A stretch of DNA of 64,000 nucleotides from Pedobacter sp. KBS0701 (GCF_005938645.2 NZ_CP042171.1:3224001-3288000); one strand, 5' to 3'. Counted from the stretch's first letter, positions 1 to 8,326 are shown. The notes: generated from the sequence alone by a model not told the origin. A program made the numbers and translations.

Positions 1-405
1 CCACACCATTTTCAATACAAGGGTGTAATTTCTTTTGCCGGGGCAATATTAAGTTATCATGGTGCGCCAAAATATGCCATACCACCAGCACCTACTATGC
101 TTTTTCATGGCACAGCCGATAAACTTGTACCCTATAACAAAGTGAGATTATTAAACAGGGGATTTTTTGGTTCCAAATATCTGGCCCGCACTTTTAAAAA
201 AAACGGATATCCTTATTACTTTCAGTACGTGCAAGATATGGGGCACGAAATAGCTGGATCACCAATGCTTGAAAACCTACCTGATATCCTGTGGTTTATA
301 GATAATTATATCATTAAACAAAAGCGCTATTTTATGGAGGTAGACTTTAAAGATGCCGACAAAAAACCAACCTTTAGCATACCCCCTGCTTTAAAAAAGA
401 GGTAG
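1..405 (+). CDS. Alpha/beta hydrolase, C-terminal part (cut by window start)
   Basis: The frame is open from the first base, so the start codon lies upstream of the window. The visible 134 residues contain the motif HGTADKLVPY, where the Asp is the usual acid of an alpha/beta-hydrolase triad, and further on DMGHEIA, whose His fits the triad base. The nucleophile Ser is outside the window. Lipase/esterase/peptidase-type hydrolases end this way, but the substrate cannot be told. The tail after the His is short and Lys-rich with no membrane segment. Confidence 0.7.
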   Translation, partial: PHHFQYKGVISFAGAILSYHGAPKYAIPPAPTMLFHGTADKLVPYNKVRLLNRGFFGSKYLARTFKKNGYPYYFQYVQDMGHEIAGSPMLENLPDILWFIDNYIIKQKRYFMEVDFKDADKKPTFSIPPALKKR

Positions 406-554
406 CGTAAATCGTATGGTTTCCATTATTTTTTTCAGTTCGAACAAAATTACGATCGAAATTGGGGCACGCATGTATGACCGTTCCAGATTAATGATAT
501 ATTGCTTCTTTACCTTAAGGTTAATATCAAAAACTATCTCTTTATCTTAACCGA

Positions 555-752
555 TTAGTTTTCATGTTCTCCAGACTCGCCACTCAGTATCCTTTCCATT
601 TCTATCATCATCTGCTCCGCCAGGCGTTGTTTAGCTTGTAATTTAGACAGGTAAGCGTTTTCAAATGTTACTTCAAGCTCATCCATAATAAAGGCATATT
701 TTGCCTTAAGTTCTATAAGATCAATCTGAAGCTTCTTGGAAAGATTTTGCAT
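555..752 (-). CDS. Small hypothetical protein, helical
   Basis: A 65-residue protein, unrecognised. It is rich in Leu, Glu, Lys and Gln, with a continuous heptad-like stretch from about residue 5 to 55 that suggests one long amphipathic helix or a coiled coil. There is no signal peptide or membrane segment. It lies between two genes on the other strand. Codon use looks coding, but it could be a chance reading frame. Confidence 0.45.
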   Translation of the reverse strand: MQNLSKKLQIDLIELKAKYAFIMDELEVTFENAYLSKLQAKQRLAEQMMIEMERILSGESGEHEN

Positions 753-876
753 AATACAAAGCTAAAAAAAGCGGGACCAATTTCTGATAAATGGTCTTAT
801 TTTCTTTTCTAAAAAAAAATACAATAAATAGCTATATCTATTAAAACAATCTCCCAATTCTTTCGTTTATAAAATG

Positions 877-955
877 ATTCCGGCGTGGTTTCCGGAATAG
901 TTTGTTTGGTTAGTTGATTAGGGATCACTCCCAAAGTGAATCCCTTTTCTTTTTT
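877..955 (+). ncRNA. Candidate small RNA or leader ending in a terminator-like hairpin
   Basis: Two consecutive hairpins occur here. The first has a perfect 7-bp stem (ATTCCGG, 877-883, with CCGGAAT, 892-898). The second, 918-947, pairs AGGGATCACT with AGTGAATCCCTT with one bulge and is followed by a T-rich run to about 955. That layout fits a short terminated transcript or a leader of the oxidoreductase gene at 1030. No clear promoter was found and no known RNA family was recognised. Confidence 0.3.
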
Positions 956-1029
956 ACAAAGCTTTCTATCGATTGAGCATAGTTTCCAGACAATAATTTC
1001 TAAATTCAGACTTTTAAATCAAGGATATA

Positions 1030-2004
1030 ATGGAAGAAATCAGATGGAGCATTATTGGCTGTGGGGATGTGACTGAAGTAAAAAGCGGGCCAGCTTTTAA
1101 TAAGGTAAACAACTCCAAACTTGTTGCGGTAATGCGCCGAGACGGTGCTAAGGCTGCTGATTATGCTAAACGTCATCAAGTCCCTAAATGGTATGACAAT
1201 GCTTCTCAACTGATTAACGATCCGGAGGTTAATGCCATTTACATTGCTACGCCACCCCTACAACACGAAGCTTATACCATTGAAGCTTTGAAAACTGGCA
1301 AGCCGGTATATGTAGAAAAACCCATGACTTTAGATGCTGAGGCTGCTCAACGCATGATTGTTGTAGCCAGCAAATTAAAGGTTAAACTCTGCGTAGCCCA
1401 TTATCGCCGTGCCCAACCCATGTTTTTAAAAGTTAAAGAACTATTGGCTGCACATACCATTGGCGATGTTCGTTTAGTCCGGTTAAAAATGCTGCAATCG
1501 CCTAACCCTGTACTAATTGCCAAAACAGCAGATAATTGGCGGATCAATCCAGTTATTTCCGGTGGTGGTTTATTTCATGACCTGGCTCCGCATCAATTAG
1601 ATCTCATGACTTATTATTTCGGCGCTGTAAAAAACGCCATGGGTATTGCCACCAGACAACAGGAAAATACCGAGGTTGATGATTTGGTTGCGGGAAATAT
1701 CCTTTTCGAAAACGGCGTTGTTTTCAGCGGTACCTGGTGTTTTTCTGTAGCGCAACAGGATCAAGCTGATAGTTGCGTAATATATGGCTCAAAAGGTTAT
1801 ATTAGTTTCCCGATGTTTGGCAATAAAATTACCGTTACAACCGATCAATCAACTGAAGAATATGTATTTGAGCCTTTACAGCATGTTCAACAACCTATGA
1901 TCGAAAAAGTAGTCGATTACTTTTTAGGCAAAGGGCAAAATCCATGTAGCGGCGAAGATGCCTTGATTACCATGAAGTTAATGGATGATTTTACGAGGAA
2001 GTAA
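1030..2004 (+). CDS. Gfo/Idh/MocA family NAD(P)-dependent oxidoreductase
   Basis: A 324-residue cytosolic dehydrogenase. The N-terminal Rossmann domain opens with IIGCGDVTE (about residues 8-16), a slightly altered GxGxxG. The family EKP motif is at 96-98, with the Lys taking part in catalysis. The C-terminal alpha/beta domain carries GGGLFHDLAPHQLD, which holds the conserved Asp/His region. Such enzymes oxidise or reduce sugars, inositols and related polyols; the substrate is unknown here. The start is supported by an AAGGA sequence 5 bases upstream. It appears monocistronic. Confidence 0.9.
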   Translation: MEEIRWSIIGCGDVTEVKSGPAFNKVNNSKLVAVMRRDGAKAADYAKRHQVPKWYDNASQLINDPEVNAIYIATPPLQHEAYTIEALKTGKPVYVEKPMTLDAEAAQRMIVVASKLKVKLCVAHYRRAQPMFLKVKELLAAHTIGDVRLVRLKMLQSPNPVLIAKTADNWRINPVISGGGLFHDLAPHQLDLMTYYFGAVKNAMGIATRQQENTEVDDLVAGNILFENGVVFSGTWCFSVAQQDQADSCVIYGSKGYISFPMFGNKITVTTDQSTEEYVFEPLQHVQQPMIEKVVDYFLGKGQNPCSGEDALITMKLMDDFTRK

Positions 2005-2029
2005 ACTGAAAAGCTTATAGTGGAAGTAT

Positions 2030-2100
2030 TGTCATTTCCTATAGCGCAGTGAAATGGAGAGATCCAAAGAAAAGTCGTCATTGCAATGACGACCCTTCTA
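2030..2100. repeat. GTCATT-type palindromic intergenic repeat
   Basis: This gap between converging genes starts with TGTCATTTCC and ends with a perfect 20-bp palindrome at 2074-2093 (GTCGTCATTG and its reverse complement). It belongs to the same dispersed family seen at several other places in the window. It may act as a bidirectional terminator for the two converging genes. Confidence 0.6.
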
Positions 2101-2149
2101 GGCTTATCATCATCTTAAAAACCCAAGATCGTTCATAACTATTCTGTTC

Positions 2150-3121
2150 CTATATCATTACCACTAAACGTTTACCATCAGCAACCTCAAGGTTCCAAAG
2201 ACCGGAAATATCTGCTAGCTTAACCTCTGTAGTTTCTACCTTCAATTTACCATCTGCTGCTAGCTGAAACATTTGGGGCAATATTTCAGTAAATAACAGT
2301 CCAACCTGTTCTTTGCTCCAACTGCCCAGGCCAGAGCCTGTGAGCTGCAGATCTACGCTTCTTAAATTAGCAGCCGACAGCTGGATCAGATCGCCGGCCA
2401 TACTACCTACAGAAACAAACCTCACTTTATTGGTAAATGCCCCCTGCCCCATTAAACTGGATAACAACAGTTCAGCGGTACAGCCCCAGAGGTAATCAAT
2501 AATTACATCTATTGGTTTTTCCTGATGGCGCTGTTTCACCTGCGATAAAAATGCTGAATTATCGGTGGTAATCCCGATGATTTCGTCTGCACCAAGTTTT
2601 AATAAATTTTGAAGCAATTGTACATTCCTGCCTGTTGCAATTACTTTTGCTGCGCCATAATGTTTCGCAATCTGCACGGCTACCATTCCAGTAAAACCAG
2701 TTGCGCCATTAATTAACACCACGTCTCCAGGCTGGATAGCCGCCTTAAACCTTAAGGCCATGGCCGAGCCAATAACGGCATTGGCCAATGCGGCGGCCGT
2801 AGTATCACTTAAACCTTCAGGTAATTTCACCATCCTGCGCTTTTCTATAATTGCTTTTTCTGCCAGCATTCCACTTACGCCCATCCCATAAACCCGTGTG
2901 CCATCTTCGAGCAGGCATACGCCATCTCCACCGATCACACGACCTGTTGCTTTTGGTGCATCGCTTGAATAATGCGTGCCTGCTGCTTTGCCTTTATCCA
3001 AATGTTTAATGGCAACGGCCTTTACACGCACCAATATTTCCTGATCGTTTTGGGCTACTGGTTCTTCAAAATCTACATATTGGGGTAATTCCCCTTTCTT
3101 ATACATTACTGCTGCTTTCAT
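2150..3121 (-). CDS. Zinc-independent MDR / quinone oxidoreductase-like protein
   Basis: A medium-chain reductase of 323 residues starting at ATG 3121 (MKAAVMYKKG, the usual family start); an upstream TTG in frame is less likely. It has the N-terminal GroES-like fold and a central nucleotide-binding motif INGATGFTGMVAVQIAKHYG (AxxGxxG type). It lacks the Cys/His ligands of zinc alcohol dehydrogenases, so it is probably an NADPH-dependent quinone or enone reductase. It follows the Crp-family gene by about 60 bases on the same strand, so the two probably form an operon. Confidence 0.85.
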   Translation of the reverse strand: MKAAVMYKKGELPQYVDFEEPVAQNDQEILVRVKAVAIKHLDKGKAAGTHYSSDAPKATGRVIGGDGVCLLEDGTRVYGMGVSGMLAEKAIIEKRRMVKLPEGLSDTTAAALANAVIGSAMALRFKAAIQPGDVVLINGATGFTGMVAVQIAKHYGAAKVIATGRNVQLLQNLLKLGADEIIGITTDNSAFLSQVKQRHQEKPIDVIIDYLWGCTAELLLSSLMGQGAFTNKVRFVSVGSMAGDLIQLSAANLRSVDLQLTGSGLGSWSKEQVGLLFTEILPQMFQLAADGKLKVETTEVKLADISGLWNLEVADGKRLVVMI

Positions 3122-3182
3122 CTTTTTTGTATTTTGTTGATACAAAGTTAGATTCTGCTGCAGTGCCGAACGATAACATATG

Positions 3183-3764
3183 TTACCGATTGCCTTTTTT
3201 AAGCAGGGCGCTTTTTATACGGCTTAAGTGTACACGGGTTACACCCAGATAAGAGGCAATATAATGTTGAGGAACGCGCTGTACAATATGAGGCCTTTCC
3301 TGTAAGAGCTTTTGATAACGTTCTTCGGGCGTATCTCTGATGAAGGATACAAATTCATTCATATAATGCATCTGTCTCTCGGCCAGAATATTTAAGATAA
3401 CATCCGCAAATCCGGGCACCTCACGCAGCTCAGTCATTAAAGCTTTGACTTTTGTTTTATGCAGCAAATAAATAACCGAAGGCTCGATCGTTTCGATGGT
3501 GAACAGGCTGGGTGTATTCTTCAGAAAACTTTCCAAGGAAGTTAAACCTTCTTTTTCAAAGAAAAACTGAACAGTTTTATCATCTCCCTGTTTATTTAAT
3601 GCGGCCCGCACACAACCTTTTTCTACATAAAAATAATGATGGGATATTTTACCCTCTTCCAATAAAATGGTTTTTGCCGGAACCTCCATGCGCTCCTGAA
3701 ATTCCAGATATTTATCCCAATAAGGATTTAACTGAGGAAATTTATCTTTAAAATGGAAAAGCAT
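3183..3764 (-). CDS. Crp/Fnr family transcriptional regulator
   Basis: A 193-residue regulator with an N-terminal cyclic-nucleotide-binding-like beta barrel (about 20-125) and a C-terminal winged helix whose recognition region reads HYIASYLGVTRVHLSRIKS (about 167-185). No Cys cluster of the FNR type is present. Bacteroidota have many such single-domain-plus-HTH proteins and their effectors are mostly unknown. It is the first gene of a likely two-gene operon with the quinone-reductase-like gene, which it may control. A -7 box lies just upstream at 3781-3788. Confidence 0.88.
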   Translation of the reverse strand: MLFHFKDKFPQLNPYWDKYLEFQERMEVPAKTILLEEGKISHHYFYVEKGCVRAALNKQGDDKTVQFFFEKEGLTSLESFLKNTPSLFTIETIEPSVIYLLHKTKVKALMTELREVPGFADVILNILAERQMHYMNEFVSFIRDTPEERYQKLLQERPHIVQRVPQHYIASYLGVTRVHLSRIKSALLKKGNR

Positions 3765-3780
3765 CTGTTGGGTATTCTTA

Positions 3781-3788
3781 CAAATTTA
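3781..3788 (-). promoter_or_regulatory. Bacteroidota -7 box (TAAATTTG) upstream of the Crp-family gene
   Basis: The minus strand reads TAAATTTG, matching TAnnTTTG, 16 bases before the ATG at 3764. No convincing -33 TTG was identified. Confidence 0.45.
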
Positions 3789-3893
3789 ATTTATTCCGGA
3801 GAGAAAACAGTATCCTAAAGCTGATCTTACTGAAACTATTGTAAGCCATTAACGTTTATTAATTGCCCAACCCTATCTGTATTCCTGCTAAAG

Positions 3894-5636
3894 ATGAAAA
3901 TACTTTTAAAATACCTGAGGCCACACCGGAATCTCATTATACTATCGCTTTTACTGGCCGCTGCAGCACAGCTTTTAAACCTGCTCGATCCCATTATTTT
4001 TGGAAAGATTATAGACGATTATTCTACCAACAAACATCACTTGAGCGAACACCAACTTATTAGCGAAGTTTTCTACTGGCTGCTCATTGCGCTAGCCATT
4101 GCACTGGTGGCCAGGCTTTGCCGCTCCATACAGGAATTTACAACCAGGAAGGCTGTGGCTCGTTTTGGCATGAATATTTTTAATGATGGCCTCAAACAAA
4201 CGCTCCGCCTCTCGTTTCAGGAATTTGAAGAAAGCCGCAGCGGAACAACCTTATCGGTGCTTCAAAAAGTAAAAACGGATGCAGAACGTTTTATCAATGC
4301 GTTTATCAATATCCTTTTTTCATCGCTTGTGGGAATTGGATTTTTATTGTGGTACAGCCTGAACAAGAACTGGCTTTTGGTACCTGTATTTTTTATTGGA
4401 GTATTGGTACTAGGCTCTCTAACCGGCCTGCTATCTAAAAAAATAAAAGCTATCCAACGGTCTATTAACCGACAGGCTGATAGGCAGGCCGGCGTAATTA
4501 CCGAGAGCCTGCGCAACATCGAATTGGTAAAAAGTTTAGGTTTAACCTTTGCCGAGATCAGAAGATTGAATGTACAGACCCTGAAAATTTTTGATCTCGA
4601 AATGCTAAAAGCCCGAAAAGTGAGCACACTCTCTTTTTTACAGGGCAATCTGCTCAACTTGCTAAAGCAATCGGTGCTTTTTATCCTGCTATGGCTGATT
4701 TTCAGAAAAATATTAAGTACAGGAGAACTGATTGCAATGCAGTTTATCTCCACGGCGATCTTTACGCCGCTTCAGGACCTGGGCAACATGATCATTCTGT
4801 ACCGGGAAGCAGATGCCTCGCTTAAAACATTCGACAACCTGATGCAAAAACCGATAGAAACCCGTCCGGAGGATGCCGTAGAGCTTAATGCACTTAACAG
4901 GCTCGAATTCAAAAATGTAGTTTTCAGACATAAAACTGCTGGTTACAATGCTATTGATGATATTTCCTTCGAAATCCAAAATGGTGAGACGGTGGCATTT
5001 GTAGGTCCTTCGGGTTCTGGCAAATCGACCCTTGTTAAATTGTTAGTGGGACTTTATCTTCCAGTTGATGGTGAAATCCTCTTCAACAAAACCAGTTCCA
5101 AACGCATACGTTACAACCCATTAAGGAGACAGATCGGTTTCGTTACACAGGATACCCAGCTTTATGCAGGTTCAATCAGGGAAAACATGCGTTTTGTTAA
5201 TCCTACAGCCAGTGAAGAAGAGATTGTGGAAGCATTACAAAAGGCCTCAGCTACAGCACTTGTTGCCAAAGCAGCTCAGGGAATCGACACCGTATTGGGT
5301 GAAAATGGCATGAAACTATCAGGTGGCGAAAAACAACGGATTTCGATCGCCAGGGCCTTATTGAGAAAACCAAGGTTGTTGATCTTTGACGAAGCAACTT
5401 CCGCGCTCGATTCGCTTACTGAAGAAGAAATTTCTGCAACGATAAGAGAGATTTCAGACAGAAGGGAACAGATGACCATTCTGATTGCCCACCGTTTATC
5501 AACCATTATGCATGCCGATAAAATCTATGTGCTGGAAAAAGGAAAGGTATCTGAAACGGGCAGCCATAACGAGTTGCTCGAAAAGAAGGGACTTTATTAT
5601 TCTATGTGGCGGCAGCAGATTGGCGAACGGAGGTAA
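3894..5636 (+). CDS. ABC exporter, fused permease and ATPase (homodimer type)
   Basis: A 580-residue half-transporter with about six membrane helices in residues 15-305 and an ATPase domain after about 340. Walker A is GPSGSGKST (near 372), the signature is LSGGEKQRISIARALL, Walker B is LLIFDEATSALD with a normal catalytic Glu, and the H-loop His is in IAHRLST. All motifs are canonical, so a homodimer can work alone. Family members export lipids, peptides or drugs. No partner gene adjoins it and the substrate is unknown. The gene is divergent from the Crp-family operon. Confidence 0.92.
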   Translation: MKILLKYLRPHRNLIILSLLLAAAAQLLNLLDPIIFGKIIDDYSTNKHHLSEHQLISEVFYWLLIALAIALVARLCRSIQEFTTRKAVARFGMNIFNDGLKQTLRLSFQEFEESRSGTTLSVLQKVKTDAERFINAFINILFSSLVGIGFLLWYSLNKNWLLVPVFFIGVLVLGSLTGLLSKKIKAIQRSINRQADRQAGVITESLRNIELVKSLGLTFAEIRRLNVQTLKIFDLEMLKARKVSTLSFLQGNLLNLLKQSVLFILLWLIFRKILSTGELIAMQFISTAIFTPLQDLGNMIILYREADASLKTFDNLMQKPIETRPEDAVELNALNRLEFKNVVFRHKTAGYNAIDDISFEIQNGETVAFVGPSGSGKSTLVKLLVGLYLPVDGEILFNKTSSKRIRYNPLRRQIGFVTQDTQLYAGSIRENMRFVNPTASEEEIVEALQKASATALVAKAAQGIDTVLGENGMKLSGGEKQRISIARALLRKPRLLIFDEATSALDSLTEEEISATIREISDRREQMTILIAHRLSTIMHADKIYVLEKGKVSETGSHNELLEKKGLYYSMWRQQIGERR

Positions 5637-6418
5637 CTTGATGAGATTATTATACATTTGCTAAAACAATGTCATTCAACTAATTAAACAAACCAATAGC
5701 CATTTTTTGGAGCACAATATCTGTACAGTTATGCAGATTGGTTACCATGTTACCCTTTTATCCTTTTACGCTCCAGCCTGCAGGATAACGTTCAATGTCA
5801 TTAAGTTAAGAGCTTTTAACCACAGATGCACACAGATAAACACGGATTTTCATATTTGTGTGTATCCTTTCTATCTGTGGTTAAATTATTTTCGCTTGTG
5901 CTGTATGGACTTAACTTAATGACATTGGGGTAACACTTCACCCGGGTCAAAATGGCTAAACAACATTTAAGTTTTGAGATTGCGAGGTACAAACGTTCAC
6001 CATAAACCTGATTGACGGGGAAAGCGCCCGATTCTTCATCGGGCCTTGTACCAAAAGCAGGGCTGCTGTCCGCCAAGAATAACTACCCTTCCATTTCCAA
6101 ATAAATAAAAAAATTATTCCTATTATTCATCCGGCTAATTTTCTTTATAAAACAGCTTTTCTTTTTGGAGCGCAGGGTCTCTGCATCAAACCAACTTGTG
6201 TCCCGCGTTACGCTTTTACGCTTCGGCCTCGTACCTCAGCCTGCAGGGTAACACTTCACCCGGGGCTAAATGGCTAAACCAGCATTTCATTTTTGGGGCT
6301 GCAGCCCACCACGAATTACGACCCTTTCATTTCCGGACTAAAATGGATGTAGCCCATTAATCATTTAAATTTTGTTTAAAATGCTTCCTCATAGCTATAT
6401 AAAATTACTATCAGCTAC
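5637..6418. repeat. 782-bp gene-free repeat patch
   Basis: No credible gene. The patch holds two related copies of a segment with the order GCCTGCAGGrTAAC, CACTTCACCCGGG, AAATGGCTAAAC and CATTT (about 5776-5980 and 6236-6300). The first copy is interrupted by the inverted-repeat element at 5794-5926. A stretch near 6026-6050 (CGATTCTTCATCGGG) recurs in inverted orientation near 53240. Short reading frames here look like chance. Confidence 0.6.
5794..5926. mobile_element. MITE-like 133-bp element with nested inverted repeats
   Basis: The ends are a perfect 17-bp inverted repeat (AATGTCATTAAGTTAAG at 5794-5810; its complement at 5910-5926). Inside is a second perfect 12-bp inverted repeat (5815-5826 and 5874-5885) enclosing a copy of the dispersed ACAGATGCACACAGAT motif. 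The flanks look like an imperfect duplication: GGATAACGTTCA on the left and GGGTAACACTTCA on the right. The related segment at 6249 carries this string only once. No transposase is encoded. Confidence 0.5.
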
Positions 6419-7000
6419 CTAAAGTTTCGAAAGTAAAAGTTTTACCGAGGCTCTTTTTTGGTAATTGGGATCGAAATGAACATATTTAATTTTACCAGAA
6501 CGATCAATAATATAGGTTGCAGGAACGGGTAAAGTATGACGTGTATTACCGTTATTATCCTCTAAATTTATCCCATAGCCCATGTATTTGGTAAAAGTTG
6601 CTTCATCCATCATAAAATTTACCCCGTAAGCTTTCATAATCTCATCATCTTTATCCTGCACAATCGAAAAGCCTGCTTTGGTCTTTTTAATGGTTTTATC
6701 AATGTTTTCTTTGGTTTCAGGTGTAACACCAATTACATAAGCATCTTTGGCACTCAGCAGGTTTAAAGAATCCTGAAGTTCTTTGATGTGTTTATTGCAA
6801 TACGGGCACCACTGCCCGCGGTAAAAAAACAGTACAACAGAACGGTGCTTTTTAAGTGCATCCTTCAAACTTACGCTTTTACCATTTTGATCGATCGCGG
6901 TAAATATTGGGGCCTTATCTCCTTCTTTTAATCCTTTTTGAGCTTTTACCTGTAACGAAAAAGCAACAATTAAGCTTAGAAATAGTATAATTTTTTTCAT
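6419..7000 (-). CDS. Exported redoxin / peroxiredoxin-like protein (AhpC-TSA fold)
   Basis: A 193-residue protein with an N-terminal signal peptide (about 1-20, ending QVKA-Q), so it probably acts in the periplasm. The thioredoxin-fold domain carries FFYRGQWCPYCNKH, with Cys65 and Cys68 as a CxxC pair, typical of the peroxiredoxin-like group rather than classical 2-Cys AhpC. It is predicted to reduce peroxides or protein disulfides. It lies 47 bases after the Met/Lys-rich gene on the same strand, with a hairpin between, so it may be read through from that gene's ECF promoter. Confidence 0.85.
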   Translation of the reverse strand: MKKIILFLSLIVAFSLQVKAQKGLKEGDKAPIFTAIDQNGKSVSLKDALKKHRSVVLFFYRGQWCPYCNKHIKELQDSLNLLSAKDAYVIGVTPETKENIDKTIKKTKAGFSIVQDKDDEIMKAYGVNFMMDEATFTKYMGYGINLEDNNGNTRHTLPVPATYIIDRSGKIKYVHFDPNYQKRASVKLLLSKL

Positions 7001-7014
7001 GTTAAGTGATTAAA

Positions 7015-7040
7015 TTTAGGGAGGCCTTAACCTCCCTAAA
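7015..7040 (-). terminator. 10-bp-stem hairpin between the Met-rich gene and the redoxin gene
   Basis: TTTAGGGAGG (7015-7024) pairs perfectly with CCTCCCTAAA (7031-7040) around a 6-base loop. There is no strong T run after it on the minus strand, so it may be a partial terminator, a stabilising 3' end or an attenuator that lowers redoxin expression relative to the peptide gene. Confidence 0.45.
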
Positions 7041-7047
7041 GCTGTTT

Positions 7048-7311
7048 TTACATTTTACTTTTCGACATTTTATCTTTAGCCATCTTAGATTTCTCCATTT
7101 TGGTTTTTTTCATCGAATCGGTTTTCATTTTGTCCATTTTACTTTTTTCCATTTTATCCATCTTCTTTTTCTCCATTTTTTCTTGTTTCATTTTAGACAT
7201 TTTTTCCTGAAGCGGACTGTTTACTGAAGCAAAAGTTGGTAATGAAAGACCAGCCACAACTAAAGTAGCCATAAACAATTTTCCTGCTGATTTTAAGATT
7301 TGATTTTTCAT
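7048..7311 (-). CDS. Exported Met/Lys-rich repeat peptide (MrpX-like / MxKDx type)
   Basis: An 87-residue protein with a signal peptide (about 1-29, LPTFAS-V). The mature part is almost only Lys, Met, Glu, Asp and Ser, in irregular units such as EKSKM, DKM and AKDKM, with 12 Met in about 58 residues and no Cys or aromatic residues. This composition matches periplasmic methionine-rich peptides such as Azospira MrpX, which scavenge hypochlorite by sulfoxide formation. The gene has its own copy of the ECF promoter (7335-7365). Sacrificial oxidant scavenging is inferred; metal binding is an alternative. Confidence 0.8.
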   Translation of the reverse strand: MKNQILKSAGKLFMATLVVAGLSLPTFASVNSPLQEKMSKMKQEKMEKKKMDKMEKSKMDKMKTDSMKKTKMEKSKMAKDKMSKSKM

Positions 7312-7334
7312 GCTGTTTTGTGTTTTATTTAGCC

Positions 7335-7365
7335 TTTAGTCGAAGCAAAAATGAAAACCTTACAA
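7335..7365 (-). promoter_or_regulatory. ECF-sigma promoter of the Met/Lys-rich gene
   Basis: On the minus strand TTGTAAGG (7365-7358) is followed after exactly 15 bases by CGACTAAA (7342-7335). The predicted start of transcription is about 18 bases before the ATG at 7311. Both boxes and the spacing are identical to those at 8283-8313 and 8327-8357. Confidence 0.8.
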
Positions 7366-7371
7366 TTAAAA

Positions 7372-7638
7372 TCAATTTTTATTTATTTCTTTTTCAATAT
7401 TTTCTTTCAGTGTTTTTTTAAAGGCTTCGTCGAGTTTAAAATCCTCCTTATTAAGCCCCACAAACACCTGGTTAATCAATATACTTTGTTGCTGATAGAT
7501 TTTACAAACGGAGCAACCGGCCAAATGGATATGCAATTGCAGGGTTTCGGCAGCGGTAATTTTTCCTGCAAGCTTTTTTTCGATCAGAAAAGTAGCCTGC
7601 TTGCAATTATAAATGATGTTTTTCAGTGCGCTTTTCAT
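7372..7638 (-). CDS. Zinc-finger-type anti-sigma factor, soluble
   Basis: An 88-residue protein directly after the sigma gene (one base between stop and start). It shows the ZAS-type pattern Cys12 ... His38-x3-Cys42-x2-Cys45, followed by a helical tail. No membrane segment is visible, so it should be a cytosolic anti-sigma. The Cys pair offers a redox switch: oxidation with loss of zinc would free the sigma factor, as known for RsrA-type ZAS proteins. Function is inferred from motif and operon position. Confidence 0.75.
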   Translation of the reverse strand: MKSALKNIIYNCKQATFLIEKKLAGKITAAETLQLHIHLAGCSVCKIYQQQSILINQVFVGLNKEDFKLDEAFKKTLKENIEKEINKN

Positions 7639-7639
7639 A

Positions 7640-8239
7640 TCAGTTCCAGTTTTTTTGAAGGCAGGCCCTCAGGTTAAGTTTCGTACGGTGCATAATTACC
7701 CAAAAATTAGCCGACGTAAGTTTAAGTTCGGCACAGATCAGTTCTGAGGCAAGATCGTCCAGATGTTTCATCGAAAACACCGAAAACCACAATCCAGGAA
7801 GCTTGCTTAAGCATTCATTCAGTATTGCCCCCAGTTCTTTCATCAGCAAGGGATTATCTACCTCTAATCCAAATGCCTGCGGACGGTATTTTTCATTCCA
7901 ATGGCCAGTGTCTGCATCAAAAAAATCCTGCTGTTCCTGCACAGCATCCTTTTCTTTTATCTCTTTCAGGCCACCTGAAGAACGTTTTCGATAAAAATCA
8001 GCAATCTTATTTTTTAAAATGGCAGTGAGCCAGGTTTTCTCGTTACTATTTCCCTTAAAACGCTCCGCTTGTTTCAAACCGGCCAAAAAAGTATCTTGCA
8101 CCAGATCTTTAGCCACTTCTTCATCCCGCAGCCTCGACATGGCAAACCCATACAGGTAATCAGCATATTTTTCAACCCAGCTCAGTGGATCTAAATGAAG
8201 TTTTTCGGCCTTTATATCCTGGCCAGTATCGTTTTGCAT
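7640..8239 (-). CDS. ECF RNA polymerase sigma factor
   Basis: A 199-residue sigma-70-family protein. Region 2 spans about 28-88 (MSRLRDEEVAKDLVQDTF and TWLTAILKNKIADFYRKR). Region 4 is at about 138-195 and is rather divergent in its helix-turn-helix. It is the first gene of an operon with the ZAS protein. Its own upstream region holds the same promoter as the Met-rich gene and the DUF1223 operon, which indicates autoregulation and defines a local regulon. Confidence 0.92.
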   Translation of the reverse strand: MQNDTGQDIKAEKLHLDPLSWVEKYADYLYGFAMSRLRDEEVAKDLVQDTFLAGLKQAERFKGNSNEKTWLTAILKNKIADFYRKRSSGGLKEIKEKDAVQEQQDFFDADTGHWNEKYRPQAFGLEVDNPLLMKELGAILNECLSKLPGLWFSVFSMKHLDDLASELICAELKLTSANFWVIMHRTKLNLRACLQKNWN

Positions 8240-8282
8240 CTTTTTGGATTATCTTGTATAAATATAATATAATGCTTAATCG

Positions 8283-8313
8283 TTTAGTCGCATGTGGTAC
8301 TGTATCCTTACAA
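8283..8313 (-). promoter_or_regulatory. ECF-sigma promoter of the sigma/anti-sigma operon (autoregulatory)
   Basis: The minus strand reads TTGTAAGG (8313-8306), 15 bases, CGACTAAA (8290-8283). Transcription would begin around 8276 and leave a leader of about 37 bases before the sigma ATG at 8239. It stands back to back with the DUF1223 promoter, so the two -35 boxes form an inverted repeat. Confidence 0.8.
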
Positions 8314-8326
8314 TTATTTCATTTTT

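Noticed and set aside
5707..6076. Short reading frames on both strands across the MITE-like element
   Set aside because: They follow the inverted repeats and the dispersed motif rather than any protein pattern.
7006..7227. A Phe/His-rich plus-strand reading frame opposite the Met/Lys-rich gene
   Set aside because: It is the antisense shadow of AAG/ATG codons; the minus-strand frame has a signal peptide and its own promoter.
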